A DNA stretch of 53,746 bases, taken from an uncultured Actinomycetes bacterium. Its GTDB lineage: Bacteria; Actinomycetota; Actinomycetes; Nanopelagicales; Nanopelagicaceae. The notes below the pieces were generated by a model. The model had not been told where the DNA came from. It did no database searches and worked only from the letters and a program-made list of their open reading frames with translations. Position numbers and translations under genes: made by a program. Below are positions 37,736 through 47,137 of the stretch, in pieces; within the stretch, counting starts at the first letter, position 1, and every line of letters starts with the position of its first letter. Location: contig CAIQNN010000059.1 in NCBI GenBank assembly GCA_903873185.1, positions 1-53,746 of the forward strand. The letters are read 5' to 3'.

Positions 37736-40700
37736 CTAAACCAGACAATCTGGTCCCAAAATGGATTTCAAATCTGCACTGAGGCTGGGCGAAGCAGTGA
37801 CTTTTAGCCCATCATCTAGCTTCATAACCAAGCTTTTCTCACCATCAGCTAGCTTGAGGTGGACCTCGCGCGAACCCGGATGAGAACGGAGAATTTCCTT
37901 CATCCGCTCAACTACTGGTGGAGTACAACGGAGGGCATCGAGGGTCACGATCAACGGGCCTGTCGGAGCTTGATTGATATCGGGCAAACTCATCTCAATT
38001 ACCGTGATTCGAGGCTGTTCTTCGCGCTTATCAATCCGGCCACGAAGGACGACGACTCGATCTTCAGTTAAATTCATGGCGTACTGCTCATAAACCTTAG
38101 AGAAGAACATGGCATCGATTGCACCTTCAAGATCTTCAATGGTAACAATGGCCCACGAAGTTCCTTGGCGCGAAACTTTCCGTTGAATTTGTGTGATTAA
38201 CCCGCCGATCGTGACGATCTGCTCATGACCAATACTGTCATCGGAGATCTGACTAAGCGGAATATCGGTTGCTGCTTTAAGAATATGTTCTACTCCGAAT
38301 AGTGGGTGATCCGAGACATAAAGCCCAAGCATCTCGCGCTCATAACTCAGGAGGAGCATCTTCTCCCATTCCCCGCGCGGAATATCTAGTTCAACCCCAC
38401 TAACGGTTGTGTTCGCTCCCCCAGGTTCTGCGCCAAAGAGATCAAATTGTCCAATTGCCTCCGCGCGCTTCGTTTCGCTCACAGAATCGATCGCCTCGAG
38501 ATAGACCATCGTTAAACCTTTGCGGGTGTGATTTAGTGAATCGAAGGCACCTGCCTTAATTAGCGATTCAATAGTTTTCTTATTGCATACCTGTGCATCA
38601 ACCTTGGCCAAGAAATCACCGAAGGAGGAGTAACGGCCTTTGAGGACGCGATTGGTTGTAATCGATGCAACAACGTTCTCGCCGACATTTCGAATCGCCG
38701 TCAAGCCGAAGCGAATATCAGTGCCGAGCGGCGTGTAGTCCGATGCCGACTCATTTACATCAGGTGGTAAAACCTGAATTCCCATTCGGCGACATTCATT
38801 CAAATAGAGCGCACTCTTATCTTTATCATCACGCACGCTGGTTAACAGCGCCGCCATGTATTCGGCCGGGAAATTCGCTTTTAGATATGCCGTCCAATAT
38901 GAAACTAGGCCATAGCCGGCGCTGTGTGCTCGGTTGAAGGCGTAATCCGAGAATGGGATCAGGGTTTCCCATAACTTATCAATAGCCGCTTTGGAGAAAT
39001 TATTGGCTTTCATGCCAACTTCGAAATTCACATATTCCTTGTCCAGGATATCCTTATTCTTTTTACCCATGGCTTTACGCAATAAATCTGCGCGACCAAG
39101 CGAAAACCCAGCGACCTTTTGAGCGATTGCCATTACTTGTTCCTGATAGACGATGAGGCCGTAGGTATCGCCCAAGATCTCTTTAAGCGGTTCTTCTAAT
39201 TCCGGATGAATTGGATCAACCTTCTGGCGACCGTTTTTGCGATCGGCATAATCAGTATGAGCATTTACCCCCATCGGTCCAGGGCGATAAAGCGCAATCA
39301 CAGCCGAGATATCTTCAAAAGAATCTGGCGACATCTGGCGAAGTAGTGCGCGCATTGGACCACCATCGAGCTGAAAAACTCCCAGAGTATCCCCACGACC
39401 AAGCAGTTCGAATGTCAACGGGTCATCGAGCGTCAATAGCGCTAAGTCCACAACCTGACCACGATTTGCTTTGATATTTAGCAAGCAGTCATCGAGAACC
39501 GAAAGGTTTCTAAGCCCCAAGAAATCCATTTTGAGTAAGCCAATAGATTCACAGGCTCCCATATCGAACTGAGTAATAATCGCGCCATCTGCTTCGCGGC
39601 GGTGAATCGGAATGACATCTAACAGCGGTTCCTTGGAGAGAATAACGCCTGCAGCATGCACTCCCCATTGGCGTTTGAGACCCTCGAGGCCACGCGCGGT
39701 ATCAACAATTCGCTTTGCATCTGGATCAGTTTCGTAAAGCGTGCGAAATTCTCCGGCTTCGGAGTAGCGATCATTCTGAACATCGAAAACACCACCCAAG
39801 GAAATATCTTTACCCATCACCGAAGGTGGCAGCGCTTTGGTAAGGCGTTCACCGATTGCGTATGGGTAGCCAAGCACTCGCGTCGAATCCTTGAGAGCTT
39901 GCTTTGATTTGATAGTTCCGTAAGTGATTATTTGAGCAACGCGATCTTCACCATATTTCGTGGTGGCGTACTGGATCATTTCGCTGCGACGACGCTCGTC
40001 GAAGTCCAGGTCGATATCTGGCATAGAAATACGTTCTGGGTTTAGGAAGCGCTCGAACAACAGACCATGATGGATTGGATCAAGCTGGGTAATGCCTAGC
40101 ACCCATGAGACCAGGGAACCGGCTGCCGAGCCTCGCCCTGGGCCAACTCGAATTCCAACTTCACGGGCGTGCGAACACAGATCCGCAACCACCAAGAAGT
40201 AACCTGGGAAACCCATCTTGATCATTACCTCGAGCTCGTAATCCAGCCGAGCTTGGTAATTTTCCGGAATTTGGCCGTTCATTCGTTCGACTAATCCTAG
40301 TTGTGAAGTTTTCCGCAACCACGAGTCTTCGGTCTCGCCCACTGGCACGGTAAATTGTGGAAGAAGATTCTCACCTTCGCGCATCGTGATATTGCAACGT
40401 TCTGCAATCAAAAGGGTGTTGTCACAACTGCCTGGAATATCAGCGAAGAGCGTTCGCATTTGCGCGGCGGTCTTTAAATAGAACTCATCGTTCTCAAATT
40501 TGAATCGCTTAGGGTCTGCTAACGTCGAACCGGATTGCACGCAGAGAAGCGCTTCATGAGCAACGGAATCTTCATGTTTTGTATAGTGCAGATCGTTTGT
40601 GGCAAGAAATGGCAATTTCAATTCGTTGCCGAGTTTTATCAGGTCGGCCTTTACTCGACTTTCAATCTCAATATTGTGATCCATGATTTCCAAGAAGAAA

Positions 40701-41260
40701 TTATCGGCTCCGAAAATATCGCGCAATTCGCTGGCAGCAATCTTGGCCTCTTTGTATGCGCCCATCCGCAATCGAGTCTGGATTTCGCCACCTGGGCAAC
40801 CAGTGGTGGCGATAATTCCTTGGGAATATTGCGAAAGCAATTGTCGATCCATCCGAGGTTTGTAGTAATAACCTTCGAGGGAAGCCAACGATGAGAGCTT
40901 AAATAGATTTGAAAGCCCAACATTGTTTTCGGCCAATAGCGTCATGTGGGTATAGGCACCGCCACCGGAAACATCGTCCTCGCCGCCTTGGGCCCATTTA
41001 ACTCGACGCTTATCAAAGCGAGATTCCGGCGCTACATAAGCCTCGATGCCGATGATTGGCTTGACGCCCACCTTCTTGGCTTGCTTATTGAACTCAAATG
41101 CTCCAAAGACATTGCCGTGATCGGTGATGGCAATTGCCGGCATCTCTAGCCGCGCAACTTCTCGTACTAACTCTTCAACTCGAGCGGCGCCATCCAACAT
41201 CGAATACTCCGTATGCACATGAAGGTGCACGAAGTTCTCAGAAGTTGGGTTGGAAGACAT
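37736..41260 (-). CDS. dnaE: DNA polymerase III alpha subunit (DnaE1)
   Basis: The replicative polymerase. 1174 residues. The N-terminal PHP domain keeps metal ligands (His12, His14 in HLHVHTEYSMLDG, ITDHGNVFG, then GIEAYVAP), so it may proofread, as DnaE1 does in mycobacteria. The palm has PDIDLDFDERRR with the catalytic Asp residues and GRGSAAGSLV. A tandem helix-hairpin-helix, an OB-fold (VTIGGLITQIQRKVSRQG) and a tau-binding C-terminus follow. The length fits DnaE1, not the lesion-bypass DnaE2. The ATG has no clear Shine-Dalgarno. Confidence 0.97.
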   Translation of the reverse strand: MSSNPTSENFVHLHVHTEYSMLDGAARVEELVREVARLEMPAIAITDHGNVFGAFEFNKQAKKVGVKPIIGIEAYVAPESRFDKRRVKWAQGGEDDVSGGGAYTHMTLLAENNVGLSNLFKLSSLASLEGYYYKPRMDRQLLSQYSQGIIATTGCPGGEIQTRLRMGAYKEAKIAASELRDIFGADNFFLEIMDHNIEIESRVKADLIKLGNELKLPFLATNDLHYTKHEDSVAHEALLCVQSGSTLADPKRFKFENDEFYLKTAAQMRTLFADIPGSCDNTLLIAERCNITMREGENLLPQFTVPVGETEDSWLRKTSQLGLVERMNGQIPENYQARLDYELEVMIKMGFPGYFLVVADLCSHAREVGIRVGPGRGSAAGSLVSWVLGITQLDPIHHGLLFERFLNPERISMPDIDLDFDERRRSEMIQYATTKYGEDRVAQIITYGTIKSKQALKDSTRVLGYPYAIGERLTKALPPSVMGKDISLGGVFDVQNDRYSEAGEFRTLYETDPDAKRIVDTARGLEGLKRQWGVHAAGVILSKEPLLDVIPIHRREADGAIITQFDMGACESIGLLKMDFLGLRNLSVLDDCLLNIKANRGQVVDLALLTLDDPLTFELLGRGDTLGVFQLDGGPMRALLRQMSPDSFEDISAVIALYRPGPMGVNAHTDYADRKNGRQKVDPIHPELEEPLKEILGDTYGLIVYQEQVMAIAQKVAGFSLGRADLLRKAMGKKNKDILDKEYVNFEVGMKANNFSKAAIDKLWETLIPFSDYAFNRAHSAGYGLVSYWTAYLKANFPAEYMAALLTSVRDDKDKSALYLNECRRMGIQVLPPDVNESASDYTPLGTDIRFGLTAIRNVGENVVASITTNRVLKGRYSSFGDFLAKVDAQVCNKKTIESLIKAGAFDSLNHTRKGLTMVYLEAIDSVSETKRAEAIGQFDLFGAEPGGANTTVSGVELDIPRGEWEKMLLLSYEREMLGLYVSDHPLFGVEHILKAATDIPLSQISDDSIGHEQIVTIGGLITQIQRKVSRQGTSWAIVTIEDLEGAIDAMFFSKVYEQYAMNLTEDRVVVLRGRIDKREEQPRITVIEMSLPDINQAPTGPLIVTLDALRCTPPVVERMKEILRSHPGSREVHLKLADGEKSLVMKLDDGLKVTASPSLSADLKSILGPDCLV

Positions 41261-41268
41261 GGATCGTG

Positions 41269-41274
41269 AGTTTA
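41269..41274 (-). promoter_or_regulatory. Possible leaderless -10 box of dnaE
   Basis: TAAACT on the minus strand ends eight bases before the dnaE ATG, in the 24-base gap after rluD. The spacing is longer than in the stronger cases; coupling to rluD is the alternative. Confidence 0.35.
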
Positions 41275-41284
41275 CTTCGGTTGC

Positions 41285-42226
41285 CTAATTGCGGAGCTGA
41301 TTAGCGGCCAAGATAGCCAGTGAGCGTGTCAGGTCTTCTGGATATTCTGCGAAGAATTCGAGCGCCTCGCCAGTTATTGGATGGCGAAACTTTAACTCGC
41401 GAGCATGCAGCCACGGGCGATTGATCTGAAGTCGCTCTGAAATCGTATGATCGGCTCCGTAAGTTAGATCCCCAACTAAAGGGTGATGCAGCGCCGAGAA
41501 ATGAACTCGAATTTGGTGGGTACGGCCGGTTTCCAGTTCAACTTCCATTAATGAGACAGCTGGAAAAAGTTCTAGCGCCTTGTAGTGCGTAACCGAAGGC
41601 TTCCCATCCGCCACAACCGCAAAGCGATAATCTTCCTTTGGATGGCGATTGATTGGTGCATCAATTGTCCCCTCGGTCGGATCCATATGTCCTTGGATCA
41701 TCGCGTGATAAACCTTGGTCACAGTGCGATCGCGAAATTGGTCCTTTAAATCACTATAAGAAATTTCATCTTTGGCAACAACCATCAGCCCGGTTGTTCC
41801 AACATCGAGCCGGTGCACAACGCCTTGGCGCTCCGCCGCCCCACTGGTGGAAACTCGATACCCAGCAGCGACGATGCCACCTATAACCGTGGTGCCTTGC
41901 CAGCCCGGGCTGGGATGGGCCGCGACTCCTGCTGGCTTATCAATCACGATTACATGGTCATCGTTGTAGACCACTTTCATGCCTTCGATTGGCGTGGCAG
42001 TAAGTGCTGGAGCACGTTTCGCTGCGGGCATTAAAATTTCAATTACATCGTCGCTGGCGACTTTGTCGGACTTAATCATGGCCTTACCGTTGCGAATTAC
42101 TTCACCCGCTTCAATTAACGAAACAACCACCGAACGTGAGAGTCCAAGAAAACGCGCGAGCGCGGTATCTACCCGATCTTGATCTAAGCCTTCGGGAATC
42201 GAGATGATTTTCTGCTCTCGCTCCAT
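41285..42226 (-). CDS. rluD: 23S rRNA pseudouridine synthase, RluA/RluD family
   Basis: Converts uridines of large-subunit rRNA to pseudouridine. I start it at ATG 42226 (313 residues), with a GGGA ribosome site in the lspA end. An N-terminal S4 RNA-binding domain (about residues 10-70) is followed by the catalytic domain with Asp141 in HRLDVGTTGLM, VIDKPAGVAAHP, the LETGRTHQIRVH segment and PWLHARELKF. The target position cannot be told from sequence; RluD-like specificity is assumed from the lspA neighbour, as in E. coli and most actinobacteria. Confidence 0.92.
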   Translation of the reverse strand: MEREQKIISIPEGLDQDRVDTALARFLGLSRSVVVSLIEAGEVIRNGKAMIKSDKVASDDVIEILMPAAKRAPALTATPIEGMKVVYNDDHVIVIDKPAGVAAHPSPGWQGTTVIGGIVAAGYRVSTSGAAERQGVVHRLDVGTTGLMVVAKDEISYSDLKDQFRDRTVTKVYHAMIQGHMDPTEGTIDAPINRHPKEDYRFAVVADGKPSVTHYKALELFPAVSLMEVELETGRTHQIRVHFSALHHPLVGDLTYGADHTISERLQINRPWLHARELKFRHPITGEALEFFAEYPEDLTRSLAILAANQLRN

Positions 42227-42227
42227 T

Positions 42228-42782
42228 TTATTTCCCACTTCCAGTTGTTGGATATCGATCACTTGGTGCTTGAGATGTGGGTTCATCGGGAGCTACAGGT
42301 TTGATATTCCGTGCGGATAAATAGACCATCAGAATCGCTGCTATAACAATAGAGGTATCGGCCAGATTAAATGTGGGCCAATGTGGCAACTCGATCCAGT
42401 CGACCACTTGCCCGCGCAATCCACCTGGAGGGCGAAAAATTCGATCCGAAAGATTACCCAGAATCCCGCCGAGGACGAACCCCAAAGCTGCTGCCCAACG
42501 ACCATCGGTCACTTTTCGACCAAAAAAGAGAACGCCCGCGACGGCGATCCACGCAAATGAGGAGAGCCAGATTGTCCGCGAGGTTGCGATACTAAAGGCC
42601 GCTCCAGAATTGAACTGCAGGTTCAACTTCAGCAAACTGCCGATCACTCGAATTGAATGGTCCGGGAGATAGCGAATGGCGGCGATCTTGCTCAAATCAT
42701 CCAGCAGGAAAATAGAAAAAGCGATTAGTGCAATCCGCTTTCTAGCGGCGAGATTTAGCGACGTTCTTCTTTTTGCTTGCAT
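42228..42782 (-). CDS. lspA: Lipoprotein signal peptidase
   Basis: Aspartyl protease in the membrane that removes the signal peptide from lipidated prolipoproteins after Lgt. From ATG 42782 it has 184 residues and four membrane spans, with conserved NSGAAFSI (58-65), and the catalytic Asp113 (GNLSDRIFR) and Asp142 (FNLADTSI). The N-terminus overlaps the traR-like gene by 28 bases and begins with a basic segment (QAKRRTSLNLAARKR). The frame is open further upstream to 42845 but lies inside the neighbour gene. Confidence 0.92.
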   Translation of the reverse strand: MQAKRRTSLNLAARKRIALIAFSIFLLDDLSKIAAIRYLPDHSIRVIGSLLKLNLQFNSGAAFSIATSRTIWLSSFAWIAVAGVLFFGRKVTDGRWAAALGFVLGGILGNLSDRIFRPPGGLRGQVVDWIELPHWPTFNLADTSIVIAAILMVYLSARNIKPVAPDEPTSQAPSDRYPTTGSGK

Positions 42783-43645
42783 GCCATGCACAATGTGGCG
42801 CGCGGGAAGACGTTTAGCCGTTCTTTCCCGACTGAATTTCCACATTCTTCGCAGCGCCCGTAACTCTTGTTCTCGATTCGCTCGAGTGCGCGTTCGGTCT
42901 GAAGCACCATATCTCGGGCGTTATAGACCAATGACATTTCATGCTCTCGCTCGAAAGTTTTGGTTCCGGCATCGGCCTGATCATCGCCCGCCCCAACTCC
43001 GGCAGAACTGATCAAGTCATCCATTTCACTTTCGGCCTCAGCTAATTCACCCTGCAACCGAAGCAGATCCTTTGACAGTTCAACTCGCATCGCTTTGAGT
43101 TCGGCCGCTGACCATGGATCTTCGCCAACCTGAACTACAAGTGGCGCTGGCGCACCCTTAATAGGCTTTAGCAGCGACTTCTTGGTTGATTTAGCTGGTC
43201 TTGGTGGTGGTGGCATAACTAAACGTCGCTCTTCGATAACTGGTTCTGGACCAACGTTAGCTTCATGCGGTGTGACGGTGATCGTGGTGGAATCTCCCGT
43301 GGTGGTGCTCTGCAACTTCGCTGGGTATGCCTTGGCCGCCGCTTTCTTAGCCGGCTTTGCCAACGTAGGTTTCACAATATTTGGTGAACGGGTAGCGGGC
43401 GCAGCTTTTGTGACGGCGGCTTTTACGGCTGCCTTCTTAACTGGTGCCTTCTTAACTGGTGCAGCTTTAGTCACTGGGGTCACTTTCTTTGGCGCAGGCG
43501 CCTTCTTGGCCGTAGTTTTCTTGGGAGCAATTTTCGGTGTTACCTTCGTGGGTGCGCCCTTAGGCGCGACTTTCTTCGGGGTTGATGCCGCCTTCTTGGC
43601 AGCAGCCTTCTTTTGGGCAACTTTTGCCACAATTTTCATCACCAT
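42755..43645 (-). CDS. DksA/TraR-type zinc-finger protein with long Lys/Ala/Pro-rich N-terminal tail
   Basis: A 296-residue protein from ATG 43645, with GGAGG seven bases upstream; the frame extends upstream but has no homologous character there. Residues 1 to about 105 are a repetitive Lys/Ala/Pro/Val tail (KKAPVKKAAVK-type repeats) like histone H1 or mycobacterial HupB tails, followed by a Pro-rich linker (MPPPPRPAKSTKKS). The C-terminal half holds a coiled-coil hairpin and the C4 zinc finger Cys265, Cys268, Cys286, Cys289 (CEECG...CMACK). DksA/TraR proteins bind RNA polymerase or DNA; the tail should bind nucleic acid. Similar proteins occur beside lspA in other actinobacteria. The exact role is unknown. 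Confidence 0.85.
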   Translation of the reverse strand: MVMKIVAKVAQKKAAAKKAASTPKKVAPKGAPTKVTPKIAPKKTTAKKAPAPKKVTPVTKAAPVKKAPVKKAAVKAAVTKAAPATRSPNIVKPTLAKPAKKAAAKAYPAKLQSTTTGDSTTITVTPHEANVGPEPVIEERRLVMPPPPRPAKSTKKSLLKPIKGAPAPLVVQVGEDPWSAAELKAMRVELSKDLLRLQGELAEAESEMDDLISSAGVGAGDDQADAGTKTFEREHEMSLVYNARDMVLQTERALERIENKSYGRCEECGNSVGKERLNVFPRATLCMACKQKEERR

Positions 43646-43668
43646 AAGAAATCCTCCACGCGGCGCAC

Positions 43669-43698
43669 AGGCTAGAACTATTACGAGCGAAACGCCAA
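43669..43698 (-). promoter_or_regulatory. Probable promoter of the traR-like gene
   Basis: On the minus strand TTGGCG (43693-43698) and TAGCCT (43669-43674) are 18 bases apart, placing a start near 43662 and the GGAGG ribosome site within the short leader. It is divergent from the ileS promoter. Confidence 0.45.
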
Positions 43699-43754
43699 CT
43701 TTGCGATTATTCCGTACCTTTCTTCTAATCGGGCTGATCAACCGCCAGTATTGG

Positions 43755-43760
43755 TAGACT
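43755..43760 (+). promoter_or_regulatory. Probable -10 box of the ileS T-box transcript
   Basis: TAGACT lies 11 bases ahead of the first stem of the T-box, so transcription would start near 43767 and the leader would be about 225 bases. The -35 region is not recognisable. Confidence 0.45.
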
Positions 43761-43770
43761 TTCTTTACTT

Positions 43771-43990
43771 GGAGCGCAGGCTTTGACGGGGCAATCACCC
43801 CTGAGCCACCAGAAGAGTCGGATCGGTTGGCCATTTGGTCGCCCGGCCGAGGTAGAACTGGTCTCTCGGCAGTTAAAAAGTGGTATTTCCAAGGAATTTT
43901 GGCTTGGAAGTGCAAGGCGGGTGGTACCGCGGTCAGATGGCCGTCCCTCCATTGTCAGGTAATTACTTGAGAATGTTCCAGAGGAGACGA
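43771..43990 (+). promoter_or_regulatory. T-box riboswitch of ileS
   Basis: A T-box leader senses uncharged tRNA. The T-box sequence itself is clear at 43915-43932 (AGGCGG followed by GTGGTACCGCGG). A short stem I is seen at about 43779-43807: GGGG (43788-43791) and CCCC (43798-43801) close a six-base loop CAATCA holding the isoleucine codon ATC at 43794-43796. Further hairpins follow: GCCGAG/CTCGGC (43846-43869 region) and TTCCAAG/CTTGGAA (43887-43909). After the T-box there is no terminator; instead CCCTCC (about 43955-43960) can pair with the GAGGAG ribosome site at 43981-43986. This fits translational control, as known for actinobacterial ileS leaders with ultrashort stem I. The 347-base stretch 43646-43992 holds this element and two divergent promoters. 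Confidence 0.9.
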
Positions 43991-43992
43991 AA

Positions 43993-46900
43993 TTGCCGAA
44001 ATTTAATGCGCTCTCGCCGCAGATTGATCTGCCTAAAACCGAGCACACCATTCTCTCCTTTTGGGAATCGAACGATATTTTTACAAAATCAGTAACGCAG
44101 CGCCAAGGCGCACCTCGATGGAGTTTTTACGAAGGCCCACCAACCGCCAATGGAATGCCGGGAACCCACCACATCGAGGCTCGAGTATTTAAAGATCTCT
44201 TCCCTAGGTATCAGACGATGAAAGGCCATCAAGTAATCCGCAAAGCTGGGTGGGATTGCCATGGACTACCAGTTGAGATCGCAGTTGAAAAAGAACTTGG
44301 CTTTGCTGGCAAAGGTGACATTGAAAAATATGGCATCGCTGCCTTTAACGAAAAATGTCGTGAATCAGTTCAGCGCCATGTAAGTGCCTTCACTGACATG
44401 ACTCATCGAATGGGCTTCTGGGTTGATTTCGATGAGGCATATTGGACGATGTCCAGCGAGTACGTTGAGAGCGTCTGGTGGTCGCTGCAACAAATTTGGA
44501 AAAAGGGTCTTTTAGTTCAGGACCACCGAGTCGCGCCTTACTGCCCACGATGTGGAACTGGTCTATCCGATCATGAATTAGCCCAAGGTTACGAAACCGT
44601 CACAGACCCTTCGGTCTACGTGCGCTTCCCTGCCACCTCCGGTCCAATTGCAGAGTTCGGTGCCGCATTCTTGGTTTGGACTACTACGCCGTGGACTTTG
44701 GTTTCAAATACCGCCATAGCCGTTAACCCCACAGTTGAGTACCAAGTAATAGAAATTCCCAACGGCGATGGCGTAGAACGCCTAGTGGTTGCGGAAAATT
44801 TGGCACATGTCTTAGGAGAAGAGCGCGTTGTACTCGCGACTTACCTTGGTAGCGAATTAGAACGAACAACTTATAGTCGACCTTTTGACTTAGTTGAGAT
44901 CCCAGATTCTCATTTCATCGTCTTGGCCGACTATGTCACGGTTGAAGATGGAACTGGCTTGGTACATCAAGCTCCAGCTTTTGGCGCGGATGATTTACAA
45001 ATCTGTCGCAGTTATGACCTGCCCGTTGTCAATCCCATCGCACCTGACGGCACATTTCTAAAAGGCCTAGAACTTATTGGTGGCCTCTTTTTTAAAGATG
45101 CCGACAAACTACTGATAAAAGATCTCAAAGCGCGCAATCTAATGTTTCGCCATACTCAATTCGAGCACTCCTACCCTCATTGCTGGCGCTGCCACACCGT
45201 ATTAATTTATTACGCACAACCTTCCTGGTACATCAAGACCACCGCAATTAAAGATGCGCTACTTCGTGAAAATGAAAAGACCGATTGGCATCCCGAAACT
45301 ATTAAGACCGGCCGATATGGCGATTGGCTAAATAACAACATTGACTGGGCGGTCTCTAGAAATCGTTATTGGGGCACGCCACTGCCAATTTGGCGCTGTG
45401 AAAATGGACACGACCATTGCATCGGCTCTCTTGCCGAACTAAGTCAATTATCTGGAACGGAAGTTGCTGGCACCGATCCACATCGACCATATGTTGATGA
45501 CATTTCATTTCCATGCCCGGAATGTTCCGCAAAGATGTTCCGCGTCAAAGAGGTAATCGACGGCTGGTACGACTCCGGCTCCATGCCATTTGCACAATGG
45601 GGTTACCCGCACAAGCCAGGTTCAAAAGAAGAGTTCGAAGCTGCTTACCCGGCAGATTTCATTGCCGAGGCGATCGATCAAACTCGTGGTTGGTTTTATA
45701 CGTTGATGGCGGTAGGAACCTTGGTCTTTGATCAGAGCTCCTACAAGACCGTACTTTGTTTGGGTCACATCCAAGATAAAGATGGCCGCAAGATGAGTAA
45801 GCATTTAGGAAATGTGCTTGAACCAATGGCCCTGATGGATCAGTACGGGGCAGATGCTGTTCGTTGGTACATGCTCGCTGCCGGATCACCTTGGTCGGCT
45901 CGAAGAGTGGGCCATGATGCAATTTCCGATGTAGTTCGAAAAACTTTATTAACTTATTGGAATACCGTCTCCTTCTTTACCTTATACGCCCGAGCTTCAG
46001 ACTTTGAAGTAGGTAGCGCCGAAGTAGTTCCAACCACCCTTGATCGATGGATTATCTCCGAATTAAATCAGTTGATCGCTGGCGTTGATAAAGCGCTTTC
46101 GGTCTATGACTCACAAGAGTCCGGACGTTTGTTAGCCGCCTTTATCGACGACCTCTCGAACTGGTATATCCGCAGATCCCGACGTCGCTTCTGGGATGGC
46201 GATACCACCGCGCTTGCCACGCTCTATACCTGCCTTAAAGAGCTAACTTTGTTGCTTGCGCCAATGATTCCATTTACCACCGAGCATGTATGGCAAGAAC
46301 TCGTTCGCGTTGGTGAACCAGGCATTAGCGAATCGGTTCACTTAATGAACTTTCCGGTCGCCAATTCAGCCTTGATCGACCTTCCGCTTTCGGAGTCGGT
46401 ACAACTTTCAAGACGGCTTGTGGAACTAGGCCGCGCCGCCAGAGCAGAATCGAAAGTCAAAATTCGCCAACCACTCGGCCGGGCGCTGGTTTCAGCCGCT
46501 GGCTGGGAGAAGATGGATGCTGAAATCAGATCGCACGTCTCTGAAGAATTGAATGTTCTGGCACTGGACGAACTAGCTTCAGCAGGTGGTGAACTAGTAA
46601 ACGTTGCTATCAAGGCCAACTTTAGAAGTATTGGTTTGAGATATGGCGGCGATGTCCAAGCTATTGCCACAGTTATTACTGCGACGACTCCGGCTGATTT
46701 AGTTTCGCAACTGCGAACCAACGGGCGCGCGGATTTGAATTATCAAGTCGCAGGGGAATCGAAAGTTGCCCAAATCCAATTGGAAGATTTGGTTATCACC
46801 GAAACCCCAAAGGAGGGTTGGTCCGTTGCTAGCCATGGCGGGGAAAGCCTTGCTCTTGATCTTGAACTGACTCCGGAACTAATAGCAGCTGGAAATGCTC

Positions 46901-47124
46901 GCGAGGTAATAAGAGCAATTCAAGAAGCTCGCAAGAATTCTGGTTTCGATATCAGCGACCGGATTTTCGTGAAATGGAATGCGCCGGAAGAGATCGCAAC
47001 TGCGATAACCGGCGCACTCGAACTCATTTGCAGCGAAGTTCTGGCGGTGGGTTTTGAGCGAGCTCCGAACGAGACCACTGACGAAAACGAAATCGGCTTG
47101 TGGCTTTCGTTAACGAAGGCATAA
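43993..47124 (+). CDS. ileS: Isoleucyl-tRNA synthetase
   Basis: Charges tRNA-Ile. The 1043-residue protein starts at TTG 43993 with GAGGAG six bases upstream. It is of the long, eukaryote-like class typical of actinobacteria: the HIGH motif is GTHH (57-60), the WDCHGLPVE segment follows, the CP1 editing domain contains WTTTPWTLVSN, and KMSK is at 600-603. It lacks the C-terminal zinc finger of the E. coli form. Such type 2 enzymes are commonly insensitive to mupirocin, but that cannot be read directly. Control is by the T-box upstream. It runs convergently toward yggT with a 13-base gap and no clear terminator. Confidence 0.97.
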   Translation: MPKFNALSPQIDLPKTEHTILSFWESNDIFTKSVTQRQGAPRWSFYEGPPTANGMPGTHHIEARVFKDLFPRYQTMKGHQVIRKAGWDCHGLPVEIAVEKELGFAGKGDIEKYGIAAFNEKCRESVQRHVSAFTDMTHRMGFWVDFDEAYWTMSSEYVESVWWSLQQIWKKGLLVQDHRVAPYCPRCGTGLSDHELAQGYETVTDPSVYVRFPATSGPIAEFGAAFLVWTTTPWTLVSNTAIAVNPTVEYQVIEIPNGDGVERLVVAENLAHVLGEERVVLATYLGSELERTTYSRPFDLVEIPDSHFIVLADYVTVEDGTGLVHQAPAFGADDLQICRSYDLPVVNPIAPDGTFLKGLELIGGLFFKDADKLLIKDLKARNLMFRHTQFEHSYPHCWRCHTVLIYYAQPSWYIKTTAIKDALLRENEKTDWHPETIKTGRYGDWLNNNIDWAVSRNRYWGTPLPIWRCENGHDHCIGSLAELSQLSGTEVAGTDPHRPYVDDISFPCPECSAKMFRVKEVIDGWYDSGSMPFAQWGYPHKPGSKEEFEAAYPADFIAEAIDQTRGWFYTLMAVGTLVFDQSSYKTVLCLGHIQDKDGRKMSKHLGNVLEPMALMDQYGADAVRWYMLAAGSPWSARRVGHDAISDVVRKTLLTYWNTVSFFTLYARASDFEVGSAEVVPTTLDRWIISELNQLIAGVDKALSVYDSQESGRLLAAFIDDLSNWYIRRSRRRFWDGDTTALATLYTCLKELTLLLAPMIPFTTEHVWQELVRVGEPGISESVHLMNFPVANSALIDLPLSESVQLSRRLVELGRAARAESKVKIRQPLGRALVSAAGWEKMDAEIRSHVSEELNVLALDELASAGGELVNVAIKANFRSIGLRYGGDVQAIATVITATTPADLVSQLRTNGRADLNYQVAGESKVAQIQLEDLVITETPKEGWSVASHGGESLALDLELTPELIAAGNAREVIRAIQEARKNSGFDISDRIFVKWNAPEEIATAITGALELICSEVLAVGFERAPNETTDENEIGLWLSLTKA

Positions 47125-47137
47125 CTTCCTGTAACTA

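Noticed and set aside
43182-43757. Plus-strand frame of 191 codons opposite the traR-like gene
   Set aside because: It is the mirror of the Lys/Ala/Pro repeat and gives an Ala/Phe/Gly-rich sequence with no recognisable domain; the minus-strand zinc-finger gene is certain.
43646-43915. N-terminal extension of the traR-like gene to 43915
   Set aside because: It would run through the ileS T-box and promoter; ATG 43645 has an excellent GGAGG site.
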